Positions 24,837 through 33,825 of a DNA stretch of 34,184 nucleotides are shown here, piece by piece; within the stretch, counting starts at the first letter, position 1, and the number at the start of each line of letters is the position of its first letter. The stretch is from a virus. Below the pieces are notes generated by a model. That model did no database searches. It was given only the letters and a program-made list of their open reading frames with translations, and was not told the origin of the DNA. Both the position numbers and the translations under genes were made by a program. The stretch covers positions 1 through 34,184 of IMG/VR virus record IMGVR_UViG_3300029319_000223; one strand, 5' to 3'.

Positions 24837-27800
24837 ATGACAGGTACTGAAAACGTAAAATTTGAATATAAAGGTAATACTTACACGTTTGATTATTTAG
24901 CTAAAGAAGCTAATAAACATAACGTTAAAGTCGATGATTATATAAAAATTTTAGTAGGAAGAGGCATGAAAATAACAAGGGTTCAAGAAGAAGCGCCAAA
25001 AGACGGTGGTTTTTTTGAAGATCTTTATGTTGCCTTACAACAAGGTCTTGATGCTGGGGCTTCTGTAGACGAAGCTTTTGACGTTTATAAACAAGGTGCT
25101 AATATATCAGATGAAGATTTACAAGCTTATATTGATGTTGTTGCTAATATGGACACATCGGCAGTTACTAATGAACAGTATTTATTTCAAAAAGCAGTTG
25201 AAGAAAACGGTGGTGGTTTTTTCGGAGGTATGAAAGCCTTGTATGAAAACCCTGGTTATTTACCGCAACTTATAGTTACTTCTGGAGCTACTATGTTTAG
25301 CTCTTTGATTGATTCTGAAGAAGTAGCTGGATTTACAGCACTTGGAGCAGGAGCTGGAGCGGGAGCTGGAGCTGCTGTTGGATCTACTGGTTTTGCTGCT
25401 GGTCCTCTTGGTGTATTTACCACTGCTGGTGGTGCTTTAACAGGAACTGCAATGGGTGCTTTTGCAGGTTTAACTGGTGCTATGGAAACTGGTTTGACTT
25501 TAACAGATCTTTTAAGAGATGAGCTTGGAGACAAAGAATTTAACAAAGAAAATATTAGGGCTATATTAGAAAATCCTGAAGCTGTTGAAAGATTAAAAAA
25601 TAGATCGTTAGCTAGAGGTATGACTATTGGTATGATAGAAGGTTTAACTGTAGGTCTGTCGAGAGGAGCTGCTAGTGGAGTTGTTAGAGGTGTAAAAAGA
25701 GCAGGTACTACAGCAGATGCTGTTAAAACTGCTTTAAAAACAAGTGGTAAAACCGCTGCTGTAGAAATGACAGGTGGTGGTACAGGAGAACTTTTAGGGC
25801 AAATAGCAGCTGGTCAAGAAATAAAAGGTGAAGAAATATTTTTAGAAGCTATTGCAGAAGGTAAAGGTATAGTTAATGTAGCTGATATTATAGGAAGTGC
25901 TTCTAAACCAACCATGTATAAGGTAAACGGTGAGGTTGCTTCTAAAGAACAAATTGAAAGTGTTTTAAACGATAAAAACTTAACGCCTGAAGAACTTCTT
26001 AATATAAATATAGAGATTGAAAACGATGCTAGTTTACAAGAAAAATTAATAAGTTCTAGAGCAAGAGCTAATATTAAAAAAGATATTGACAAAAGTATTA
26101 ACAACGAATCTGATATAAATGAGTTAATAGATTTAGAAATAGAAAGAAGAAGTTTAGAGAGCAATAAAAAAAATAAAAAAGGTGTTTTTAGACCTTTAAA
26201 TTTAGATAACAATATAGAAACTAATCAAAATAAAATTGATGAAATATTATCTAAGTACGAGGGTGTTACAACTGAACAAGTCACAGACGTAACAGAAAAA
26301 GCTATTGTATCAGAACGTTTAAAAGCAGATGTTAATTTTGCAGAAAAATACGCTGGTCTTTTTGATTTAAAGTTTAATCAAATTAATGATGAAGCTGCTT
26401 TAGAAAAATACTTAAAAGACAACAATATTAAGGGAAAAATAGCTGAAGATTTTAGAAAAAGTAGTGGTTTTGTAAACGAAAGTACAGGTGAGTTGGTAAT
26501 TAACATGCCAAAAGCTGCTGAAGTAAAAAACGTTAATATAGGTAACCATGAGTTACTGCACGGTGTATTAAGAAAAGCTGTTAGAGAAGGTAAAATAAAT
26601 AAAACGTTAATACAAGATTTAGAGACAAAAATAGGTTCTAAAAACTGGAGTAAAGTTGAACAAAAAATAAAAGATGGTGGTTATAGCGAAAGCTATATGA
26701 AAGATAATCCTGATGAATATATAACTTTATTATCTGAGGCTATATTAGAAGGAGATGTAATATTAGATCGTAGTGTGCTTCAAAAATTAGCTGATTTATT
26801 TACTCCAATATTAAGAGCGCTTGGATTTAAACAAATAAACTTTGAAAATGCAGACGCTACTTTAGATTTTTTAAGAGAGTATCATAAAAACATTAAAGCT
26901 GGTAAACTTAGCGAGGCCATAATAAAAGCAACCGCTTCAAAAAGAACCGGAGAAACAGGTGTTAAAAAGTCTATGTCGCCAGAAGAGATAAAGCAAGTTG
27001 AAGAAAGAATTACAGAAATAGGCTTAACATATAATTTTAAAGGTGGTAAAAAACTTTGGGATGAAGGTGGTTCTAAAGCTGCTATTGATGAAATAGTAAA
27101 AGATGGTTTGTTAGACAATTTAATAAAATCTAAATACAAAGTTGAAAACGTGCCTGTTAATTTTGTTAAAGATGTATTAGCTCAATTAAGTCCTGATATA
27201 AAACGTTTTAATCCAGAAATTAACAATGATTTAGGTGGGTACTTGGGTCCTAGAATAACTTTTAGAGCTAGTGATGTTTACAAAAAAATATATGAGAAGA
27301 AAGGTCCAAAAACAACAGTTGACATCGGAAAAACAACAAAAGAAGGTGAAGTAAAAGTACAGGTTGAAGCAGATCCAGATGTGTATATGGAAGCCCTTGA
27401 AACAGAAGATATGTCACCTCAAGCTGTAGCTAAAAGAGAGGCACAAGAGAATAAAAGAAAAGAAAAAGTATATTCTAAACTAAGACAAAAGTTAGGTATA
27501 GAAACTGGTAGTGAATTATATAATAGAGTATTAGACGCGTCGAAAAAAGCTTTAATAAGAGCTTACGAAGCAGGTAAACCTGTTAGACAGATCCAGAGAG
27601 ACTTAAAAGACGCTGCTAATATCTATATATTTAAAGAGATTAAAAACATGTTAGGTGTAGGTAAGAATTACATACCTACAATAAAAAATCTTAGAGAGTC
27701 TATTGTAGAGTCTATGTTTGTAGCAGACTTAGTACAAATGGAAAGAAACGTACCAGACAGTGAAAAAGTATTTACTAGGTTTGTAAAAAACTTAACTTCA

Positions 27801-30800
27801 AAACAAGAGGTACAAGATGCTGTAGATCAAAACAAACTTCCACCATCTGCTTTAAACACTATAGATAAAGGGCAGTCTGTTGCTTTGTATGAAAAAGTAA
27901 TGCCTACAGAAAACGAGTTTATAGGGTTTTTTGATCAACCACTTGTGACGGCTAAGGGCGTAAGATCTGGTTTAAAAGGTACTAGAAAAGATCAGTTAGC
28001 TAAATATCTAGCTAATTCACTATCGTTAGACGCTATGTTACAAGTAGCACAAGACCCAGAAGTAGCACAAAAAAGACAAGACTTTGCAGAGTTAAGAGGT
28101 GAGTCTATAGCTGAAAACGATTTACAAGTGTTAGCTGCTACAATTGGTAGAGATGTTAACGTTAAGTTTTCTAAAAGCACTGCTGTTGCAGATATTGATG
28201 CTGCTATAGACAACAGTGAAAACACTGATGTTTACTTACAAATTAAGTTTTCTAAAAGCCATAGAGATCAATACGAAAAAAGATTAGAAAAGAAAAGACC
28301 TGATCTTACAGAAGATCAAAGAAAAAACGCTGTACAGTCTGTATTTGATTTTGTAGATGGTAAAGATATACCAAATAACAAAAAAGCTAAGTACGAAAAA
28401 ATGGCTATGCACTACATGGCTAATGGTTATTTAATATTACCTGAAGACGGTTATAAAGTTATAGAAGCCGAAAGAGTAGCAGGTATAAAGAAAATAGATC
28501 CGTTTTCTTACAAAAATCCTAATGTTTTAATAGAGGAAAACGTAGTTAAAAAGAAAGTTAAAAGAACTAATCCAGACGATGTTAAAACTTTTACTAACAA
28601 AACAGAGTATAGTGATGGTGTTGTAGTTTATGACGTAGAAAACTCTAAACAAGGACAGTTAGACGTTAGAAAAGTAATCGATACACATTTTGGTGAAAAA
28701 GCAAACCCTTGGTGTTTATGCGCTAGAGATCAAAGAACTGATCAGCAGTACAAAAAGTTTGATAACAAACAAGAAGCTGAACGTTATGCTGACGAGATGA
28801 AAGCTAGAGGTTATGAAATAGAAATAGGATTTCTTGAGAAACAAAACGAGTACGAAGTGTTCGCTGATTTAATAGGTGACAAAAGTAAAGAGTTAGACGC
28901 TGCTTTTGGTATGTGGAAAAACTATAACCAAAACAACAATGGATTTAAAATAGCCTTTCATAATGGTAACTTAGTTTCTTTTAGAGATGGTAACAATATG
29001 CAGTGGTGGGACAGAATGGATAAACCTTCAGAAGCTGTTATTGTAAAAGGTAAAAAAGTTGGTGATGGTTTTAGAGAAGTCATACAAGTAGATAAAAACA
29101 AAAGTACTGTAATATATACAGAAAAACAAGTTGGTGATTCAAAAACAGGTACTTATACTAAGAAGAATCTTGATGGTGACATAGTAGAGATAACAAGTAC
29201 AAAAAACGGTTATAAAGATGGTAAACAGTTTGAAGTAATAGATAAAGTATATTACAACGCCGAATTTACCACTATATATGAAAATGGAGACGCGATACGT
29301 AAGGAAGAAGTAAGAACGCCATATAAAGAATTTAAGGGAAAGGCAAAGACTGAGGAAATAGGAGTAGGTAATGATCAACTTCGTTTAGAAAATATTACTA
29401 AATATAAAAGAGTAATTATTAAACAAAATCCAGGTGAGTCTTATGTAGAACTAGAAGGTACGGTTAGTCAAAGTATGTTTGAACAATCTAAAAATCCTGA
29501 CTCTATTACAGATCCATTTGTAAAGAAAAACTTTAAGTATTTAGTACAGTCTAACGAAAGATATTTTCCTTTACAGGGTAAAAAAGTAAGTGTTGTTAAA
29601 AAATCTAAACCTACAAGTTTTGTACCTGATGGTGAAGTAACTATAGACGGCGAATTACAAACAGAAAAAGTTAAGTTTTCTAGAAGTAAAGTTAATGATG
29701 TTAAATTTAGTTTAACTAAACTTGAACAAGATAGAAAAACTTTGCCCGCTATATTAAAGAAACAACTTGAAGTTAAACAAAGAATTTTAGACAATCAAAC
29801 AGAAGAAGATGTATATTTATTAGATAGATTATATGACTTAGAGTTTGCTATAGAAAATGAAATTTCTTACGAAGAAGCTTTTGCAGTGTTTCAAGCTACT
29901 TTGCCTCAAGATGTTAGTAGTTTATTAGTTGACTTTAAAGATATTGATAGTTTTGAAAACTATATTAAAAATGTTTCAGTTCCAGCAATAAGAACTTTAG
30001 GATTTAAAGCTGCAAAAACTTATTTTAAAAAGAAATTTGACTCTTTAAAAGAAACTAAAGACAAGGTAGATTTAATAGCTAATTTCTTAAAAAATATAGG
30101 TATATCTGTTAGAGCAGGAAAAGGACTAGAAGTTAGTTTTATTAATCAAGAACTTCTTGACGGTCCTATTACAGAGATTTTTGGAGAAAACTTTGATGTA
30201 AGTAAACATTTTAAAACAACTGATATAAACGAAGGTGGTAAAAAAGGTAAAACAATATCTTATAGCTACGATGGTGAAAGTTTTGAAAAAGTTCCTTTAT
30301 ATAAAGATATAGATGCTATAAAAAACTCTAGGGGTAAATCTGATATTGTAGCAGATGTAAACGCAGAGGCTTTACAAGCTAGAGAATTTGTTAATGAAAT
30401 AATAGACAGTGATTTAAGTATATCAGAAAAACTAGCTATAATTGATTTGTTATCACTAAACCAAAGAGGTGCTATTAGAAAAATGTATATGTTTGGTGAA
30501 ACTGTTACTGAACAAGTAAAAACGCCTAGTATAGGTTTGGTTTTAGAACATGAAATAACTGTTAAAAACATGACTAAATACTTAAGACAAAGAGTCAAAG
30601 GTATTTTAAGTGAATCACAGTTAAAAGAAATTGTAGACCAAGCTAAAGTTCATGTTTGGCCAAAACAAATAGATACTATTTTAAACGAACAAAAGTTACG
30701 TCAAGAAGGTGGTAGATCAAGGTATCAAAATGTTAAAGTAAAAAATTACTTAAAACGTTTATTTGATAAAGGGCAAATAACTAACATGCCTAATAAATTA

Positions 30801-33800
30801 CAAGAAGTTAATAATTTAAAAGAAGCTGTTAAATTTTCTAGATCTACTAAAAATCCTACAAAAGGTATTACTATATTAGACTTTGATGATACATTGGCTA
30901 CTAGTGCTTCTTTAATTAGGTTTACTAGACCTGATGGAACTAAAGGAACATTAACACCTGAACAGTATGCTAGTACTTATGAAAGCTTATTAGATTTAGA
31001 TTATAAGTTTGACTTCTCTGAATTTAGTAAAGTAGTTGATGGCAAGCCAGCGCCGTTGTTAAACAAAGCTAAAAAACTAGCAAGTAAGTTTGGTACTAAG
31101 AATATGTTTATATTAACTGCTAGACCAGCTGATTCAGCACCTGCAATACAAAAGTTTTTAAAAGAAAATGGTTTAAATATACCATTAGAAAATATTACTG
31201 GACTTGGTAACTCAACAGCTGAGGCTAAAGCTATGTGGGTTTTAGGTAAAGTATCTGAAGGTTATAATGATTTTTACTTTGCAGATGATGCGATACAAAA
31301 TGTTAAAGAAGTAAGAAATGTATTAGAGCAAGTAGATGTTAAATCAAAAGTGCAACAAGCTAGAGTTAAGTTTAGTAAATCATTAGACAAGAACTTTAAC
31401 GATATAATACAGGATGTAAAAGGTATAGACTCTGACAAACGTTTTTCCGTGGCAAAAGGTAGAGCAAGAGGTAAGGGTAAAGGTAGATTTAGATTTTTTA
31501 TACCACCATCACACGAAGACTTTATTGGTTTATTATATAACTTTATAGGTTTTGGTGAAAAAGGTAATAAACATAGAGACTTTTTTGAAAAATCATTAAT
31601 CAAGCCATTAAATAGAGGATTTAGAGAACTAAACGTAGCTAAACAAGCTATAGCTAATGATTACAGAGCTTTAGTTAAAGGTATGCCAAAAGTTAGCAAG
31701 GCTTTAAGTGAAAAAATACTTAAAGGTGATTACACTGTAGAAGACGCGATAAGAGTTTATTTATTTGATAAAGCTGGTTATGATATACCTGGTTTAACTA
31801 AAACTGATTTAAAAAGCTTAGTTGAATTTATTAAAGCAAATCCTATGTTACATAGCTTTGCTGATGCTGTTGGAAAAATATCTAGGATTAAAGAAGGTTA
31901 TATATCACCAGGTGATAGTTGGCAAGCTAGTAATATTAGATATGATTTAGTTGATGCTACAGGTAGGGTTGGTAGAGCTAAGTTTTTTACAGAGTTTCAA
32001 GAAAATGCAGATATAATATTTTCTGATGAAAATATAAATAAAATTAGAGCTGCTTTTGGAGATAATTTTGTAGAAGCTTTACAAGACATGCTTTATAGAA
32101 TTAAAACTGGTAGTAATAGACCTACTGGTAATAACCGTATAGTTAATAGATTTTTAGACTGGATAAATGGTTCTGTTGGTGCAACCATGTTCTTTAACGC
32201 TAGATCTGCCGTGTTACAGACATTGTCTACAGTTAACTTTATAAACTTTGGTGATAACAATATATTTAAAGCTGCAGCAGCGTTTGCTAATCAAAAACAA
32301 TACTGGTCTGATTTTGCTGCTTTGTTTAACTCTGACTTTTTAAAGCAAAGACGTAGTGGTGCTGCTTTTGATGTGAATGCAAATGAAATAGCTAGAGAAG
32401 TTGCAGGCTCTAAAAATCCTGTGTTAGCAGCAATAAAATATTTACTAAATATAGGTTTTTTACCTACTCAATTAGCCGATAGTTTTGCTATTGCTAGTGG
32501 TGGTGCTACGTTTTATAGAAACAGAATTAAAACATATTTAAAACAAGGTTTACCACAGAAAGAAGCTGAAGCAAAAGCGTTTATTGATTTTCAAGAAATA
32601 GCCGAAGCTACGCAGCAGTCTGCTAGACCTGATATGGTATCACAACAACAAACTTCTACGCTTGGTAGAATTATACTTGCATTTCAAAACGTTACAGCAC
32701 AATATGCTAGATTAATTAAAAAAGCTGGTTTAGATTTAGTAAAAAGAAGAAGAAGTAGAGGTTACCAAACACAAATACAAAGTGACATGTCTAATATATC
32801 AAGAATAATATATTATGGCGCGATACAAGCTGTTATATTTAACGCCTTACAAAATGCTTTATTTGCTATGATGTTTGATGAAGACGAAGAAGACGAAGAG
32901 AAAACTAAAAAGTTTTTTGCTACTAAAAAACAAAGAGTAATAAATGGTACTATTGACAGTTTGTTAAAAGGTTTAGGTGTTGGAGGAGCTATTGTTGCTA
33001 CGATAAAAAACTATGTTATTAAGCTTAGTGAAAATTTAGAAGACGATAGCTTTTTTAAAGAACCACCTTCAATAGAGTTACTACAGGTATCACCACCTAT
33101 AGGTATTAAAATAAGAAAAATAAGAAGAGCTGAGAAAAACTTAGAGTGGAATAAAGATGTAATAACAGAATTACCTTTAGACAATCTTGATAATCCTATA
33201 TATGAAACAAGCGCTAACTACATAGAAGGTTTTACAAATATACCTGTTGCTAGGTTACTTAGAAAAATACAAAACATAAGCGCTGCTCTTGATAGTCAAA
33301 ACAAATGGTGGCAAAGAGTTGCTATAGGTTTAGGTTGGAGTAAGTGGGATGTTGGTATACAAGACAACGAAATAAAAGAGGCTAAAAAAGCTATAAGAGA
33401 AAACAACAAGCGTATAGAAAAAGAAACTAAGTTAAAAGAAGTTACACCAGAAGAAAAAACAAAAATAGTAAAAAAGTCTGTGTTTGATTTAAAAAAGGCA
33501 GAACAAGTAAAAATACTTGAGGCTAATAACTTAGATCCTAAAAAATATCCAAAAGAAGAAGATAGGGTAGAAGCTATTATGAAATTACGTGAGAAAAACG
33601 AAAGAAAAATAGATTCTACAATTACTGCTGTCGAAAATTATATACCTACAAAAGAAGAGCAAAGATCTATAGATTTATTTAAAATGAAGAAAAAAGATCA
33701 AGTAAATATGTTGATTGATTTAGGTTTATCTTCAAAACAAATAAAAAAATTAAAATACGAAGAAGACAGAGTAAATAAAATTATAGAGCTACAAGATAAA

Positions 33801-33821
33801 AAGAAAAGTAAAAAACGTTAA
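24837..33821 (+). CDS. Giant multidomain virion polyprotein: membrane segment, zincin protease, HAD phosphatase, C-terminal membrane module
   Basis: 2994 residues; one uninterrupted frame. Residues about 142-227 are hydrophobic Gly/Ala-rich (GAGAGAGAAVGSTGFAAGPL). About 480-690 is a zincin metallopeptidase with H571-E-L-L-H575 and E627 or E634 as possible third ligand. About 715-1109 is helical, unknown. About 1142-1612 is an unknown domain with W1292-C-L-C and WWDR (1390-1393). About 1626-1998 is unknown. 2008-2177 is a HAD phosphatase. About 2205-2994 starts RFFIPPSHEDFIGLLY, contains STLGRIILAFQNVTAQYARL and a membrane-type helix about 2655-2682, and ends in a charged coil. The motif V/I-K-F-S-K/R-S marks seams at 1110, 1137, 1613, 1999 and 2178. 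This is the large 'polyvalent protein' architecture: phage proteins delivered with DNA into the host. Confidence 0.75.
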   Translation: MTGTENVKFEYKGNTYTFDYLAKEANKHNVKVDDYIKILVGRGMKITRVQEEAPKDGGFFEDLYVALQQGLDAGASVDEAFDVYKQGANISDEDLQAYIDVVANMDTSAVTNEQYLFQKAVEENGGGFFGGMKALYENPGYLPQLIVTSGATMFSSLIDSEEVAGFTALGAGAGAGAGAAVGSTGFAAGPLGVFTTAGGALTGTAMGAFAGLTGAMETGLTLTDLLRDELGDKEFNKENIRAILENPEAVERLKNRSLARGMTIGMIEGLTVGLSRGAASGVVRGVKRAGTTADAVKTALKTSGKTAAVEMTGGGTGELLGQIAAGQEIKGEEIFLEAIAEGKGIVNVADIIGSASKPTMYKVNGEVASKEQIESVLNDKNLTPEELLNINIEIENDASLQEKLISSRARANIKKDIDKSINNESDINELIDLEIERRSLESNKKNKKGVFRPLNLDNNIETNQNKIDEILSKYEGVTTEQVTDVTEKAIVSERLKADVNFAEKYAGLFDLKFNQINDEAALEKYLKDNNIKGKIAEDFRKSSGFVNESTGELVINMPKAAEVKNVNIGNHELLHGVLRKAVREGKINKTLIQDLETKIGSKNWSKVEQKIKDGGYSESYMKDNPDEYITLLSEAILEGDVILDRSVLQKLADLFTPILRALGFKQINFENADATLDFLREYHKNIKAGKLSEAIIKATASKRTGETGVKKSMSPEEIKQVEERITEIGLTYNFKGGKKLWDEGGSKAAIDEIVKDGLLDNLIKSKYKVENVPVNFVKDVLAQLSPDIKRFNPEINNDLGGYLGPRITFRASDVYKKIYEKKGPKTTVDIGKTTKEGEVKVQVEADPDVYMEALETEDMSPQAVAKREAQENKRKEKVYSKLRQKLGIETGSELYNRVLDASKKALIRAYEAGKPVRQIQRDLKDAANIYIFKEIKNMLGVGKNYIPTIKNLRESIVESMFVADLVQMERNVPDSEKVFTRFVKNLTSKQEVQDAVDQNKLPPSALNTIDKGQSVALYEKVMPTENEFIGFFDQPLVTAKGVRSGLKGTRKDQLAKYLANSLSLDAMLQVAQDPEVAQKRQDFAELRGESIAENDLQVLAATIGRDVNVKFSKSTAVADIDAAIDNSENTDVYLQIKFSKSHRDQYEKRLEKKRPDLTEDQRKNAVQSVFDFVDGKDIPNNKKAKYEKMAMHYMANGYLILPEDGYKVIEAERVAGIKKIDPFSYKNPNVLIEENVVKKKVKRTNPDDVKTFTNKTEYSDGVVVYDVENSKQGQLDVRKVIDTHFGEKANPWCLCARDQRTDQQYKKFDNKQEAERYADEMKARGYEIEIGFLEKQNEYEVFADLIGDKSKELDAAFGMWKNYNQNNNGFKIAFHNGNLVSFRDGNNMQWWDRMDKPSEAVIVKGKKVGDGFREVIQVDKNKSTVIYTEKQVGDSKTGTYTKKNLDGDIVEITSTKNGYKDGKQFEVIDKVYYNAEFTTIYENGDAIRKEEVRTPYKEFKGKAKTEEIGVGNDQLRLENITKYKRVIIKQNPGESYVELEGTVSQSMFEQSKNPDSITDPFVKKNFKYLVQSNERYFPLQGKKVSVVKKSKPTSFVPDGEVTIDGELQTEKVKFSRSKVNDVKFSLTKLEQDRKTLPAILKKQLEVKQRILDNQTEEDVYLLDRLYDLEFAIENEISYEEAFAVFQATLPQDVSSLLVDFKDIDSFENYIKNVSVPAIRTLGFKAAKTYFKKKFDSLKETKDKVDLIANFLKNIGISVRAGKGLEVSFINQELLDGPITEIFGENFDVSKHFKTTDINEGGKKGKTISYSYDGESFEKVPLYKDIDAIKNSRGKSDIVADVNAEALQAREFVNEIIDSDLSISEKLAIIDLLSLNQRGAIRKMYMFGETVTEQVKTPSIGLVLEHEITVKNMTKYLRQRVKGILSESQLKEIVDQAKVHVWPKQIDTILNEQKLRQEGGRSRYQNVKVKNYLKRLFDKGQITNMPNKLQEVNNLKEAVKFSRSTKNPTKGITILDFDDTLATSASLIRFTRPDGTKGTLTPEQYASTYESLLDLDYKFDFSEFSKVVDGKPAPLLNKAKKLASKFGTKNMFILTARPADSAPAIQKFLKENGLNIPLENITGLGNSTAEAKAMWVLGKVSEGYNDFYFADDAIQNVKEVRNVLEQVDVKSKVQQARVKFSKSLDKNFNDIIQDVKGIDSDKRFSVAKGRARGKGKGRFRFFIPPSHEDFIGLLYNFIGFGEKGNKHRDFFEKSLIKPLNRGFRELNVAKQAIANDYRALVKGMPKVSKALSEKILKGDYTVEDAIRVYLFDKAGYDIPGLTKTDLKSLVEFIKANPMLHSFADAVGKISRIKEGYISPGDSWQASNIRYDLVDATGRVGRAKFFTEFQENADIIFSDENINKIRAAFGDNFVEALQDMLYRIKTGSNRPTGNNRIVNRFLDWINGSVGATMFFNARSAVLQTLSTVNFINFGDNNIFKAAAAFANQKQYWSDFAALFNSDFLKQRRSGAAFDVNANEIAREVAGSKNPVLAAIKYLLNIGFLPTQLADSFAIASGGATFYRNRIKTYLKQGLPQKEAEAKAFIDFQEIAEATQQSARPDMVSQQQTSTLGRIILAFQNVTAQYARLIKKAGLDLVKRRRSRGYQTQIQSDMSNISRIIYYGAIQAVIFNALQNALFAMMFDEDEEDEEKTKKFFATKKQRVINGTIDSLLKGLGVGGAIVATIKNYVIKLSENLEDDSFFKEPPSIELLQVSPPIGIKIRKIRRAEKNLEWNKDVITELPLDNLDNPIYETSANYIEGFTNIPVARLLRKIQNISAALDSQNKWWQRVAIGLGWSKWDVGIQDNEIKEAKKAIRENNKRIEKETKLKEVTPEEKTKIVKKSVFDLKKAEQVKILEANNLDPKKYPKEEDRVEAIMKLREKNERKIDSTITAVENYIPTKEEQRSIDLFKMKKKDQVNMLIDLGLSSKQIKKLKYEEDRVNKIIELQDKKKSKKR
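26547..26561 (+). other. Zincin metallopeptidase active site (HELLH) in the giant polyprotein
   Basis: Codes for H571-E572-L573-L574-H575 within NIGNHELLHGVLRKAV. Preceding strands (GELVINMPKAAEVK) and a downstream DEYITLLSEAI (E627/E634) place it in a normal zincin order of strand, HExxH helix and distal Glu helix. The intact motif suggests an active zinc protease. Confidence 0.7.
28161..28259 (+). other. Paired KFSKS seam motifs (residues 1110-1114 and 1137-1141)
   Basis: VKFSKS and IKFSKS occur 27 residues apart with only a short acidic linker between them. At DNA level the core TTAAGTTTTCTAAAAGC is identical in both. They separate the helical module ending near 1109 from the unknown W-C-x-C module. 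Confidence 0.85.
29670..29711 (+). other. Paired KFS seam motifs (residues 1613-1617 KFSRS and 1623-1625 KFS)
   Basis: VKFSRS followed ten residues later by a degenerate VKFSL. They separate the W-C-x-C/WWDR module from the next unknown helical module. The first Ser of the second copy uses AGT where the first uses TCT. Confidence 0.8.
30828..30845 (+). other. KFSRS seam motif directly before the HAD domain (residues 1999-2003)
   Basis: VKFSRS ends five residues before the first HAD strand (GITILDFDDT). The second Ser is TCT here, AGC or AGT in earlier copies. Confidence 0.85.
30864..31340 (+). other. HAD-superfamily phosphatase domain within the giant polyprotein
   Basis: All four HAD motifs are visible. 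Motif I is ITILDFDDTLA (D2015 nucleophile, D2017 acid/base). Motif II is FILTARP (T2094). Motif III is probably one of the lysines around AEAKAMWVLGKV. Motif IV is DFYFADDAIQNV (D2150, D2151). The arrangement resembles 5'-nucleotidase or polynucleotide phosphatase-like HADs acting on nucleotides or nucleic-acid ends. Substrate is unknown. Confidence 0.85.
31365..31448 (+). other. KFSKS seam motif after the HAD domain (residues 2178-2182) and degenerate RFS (2202-2204)
   Basis: VKFSKS directly follows the last HAD helix; RFSV follows 24 residues later, then a basic linker (AKGRARGKGKGRFRFF) opens the C-terminal module. The first motif uses AGT for its first Ser, TCA for its second. Confidence 0.8.
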
Positions 33822-33825
33822 AAAC

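Noticed and set aside
25256-25546. Pro/Ala-rich minus-strand frame opposite the Gly/Ala segment of the giant protein
   Set aside because: Composition is explained by the GCN/GGN-rich sense strand; no supporting start signal or gene context on the minus strand.
27180-27300. Sigma-factor-like region (FNPEINNDLGGYLGPR) in the giant protein
   Set aside because: A resemblance to a region-2-like helix is possible but far too weak, and no region 4 DNA-binding part follows.
22283-33821. Virion RNA polymerase, as packaged by crAss-like phages
   Set aside because: I looked for the D-F-D-G-D type catalytic motif. Only FDGDGN in the 847-residue protein is faintly similar, in a small beta-rich context without other polymerase motifs.
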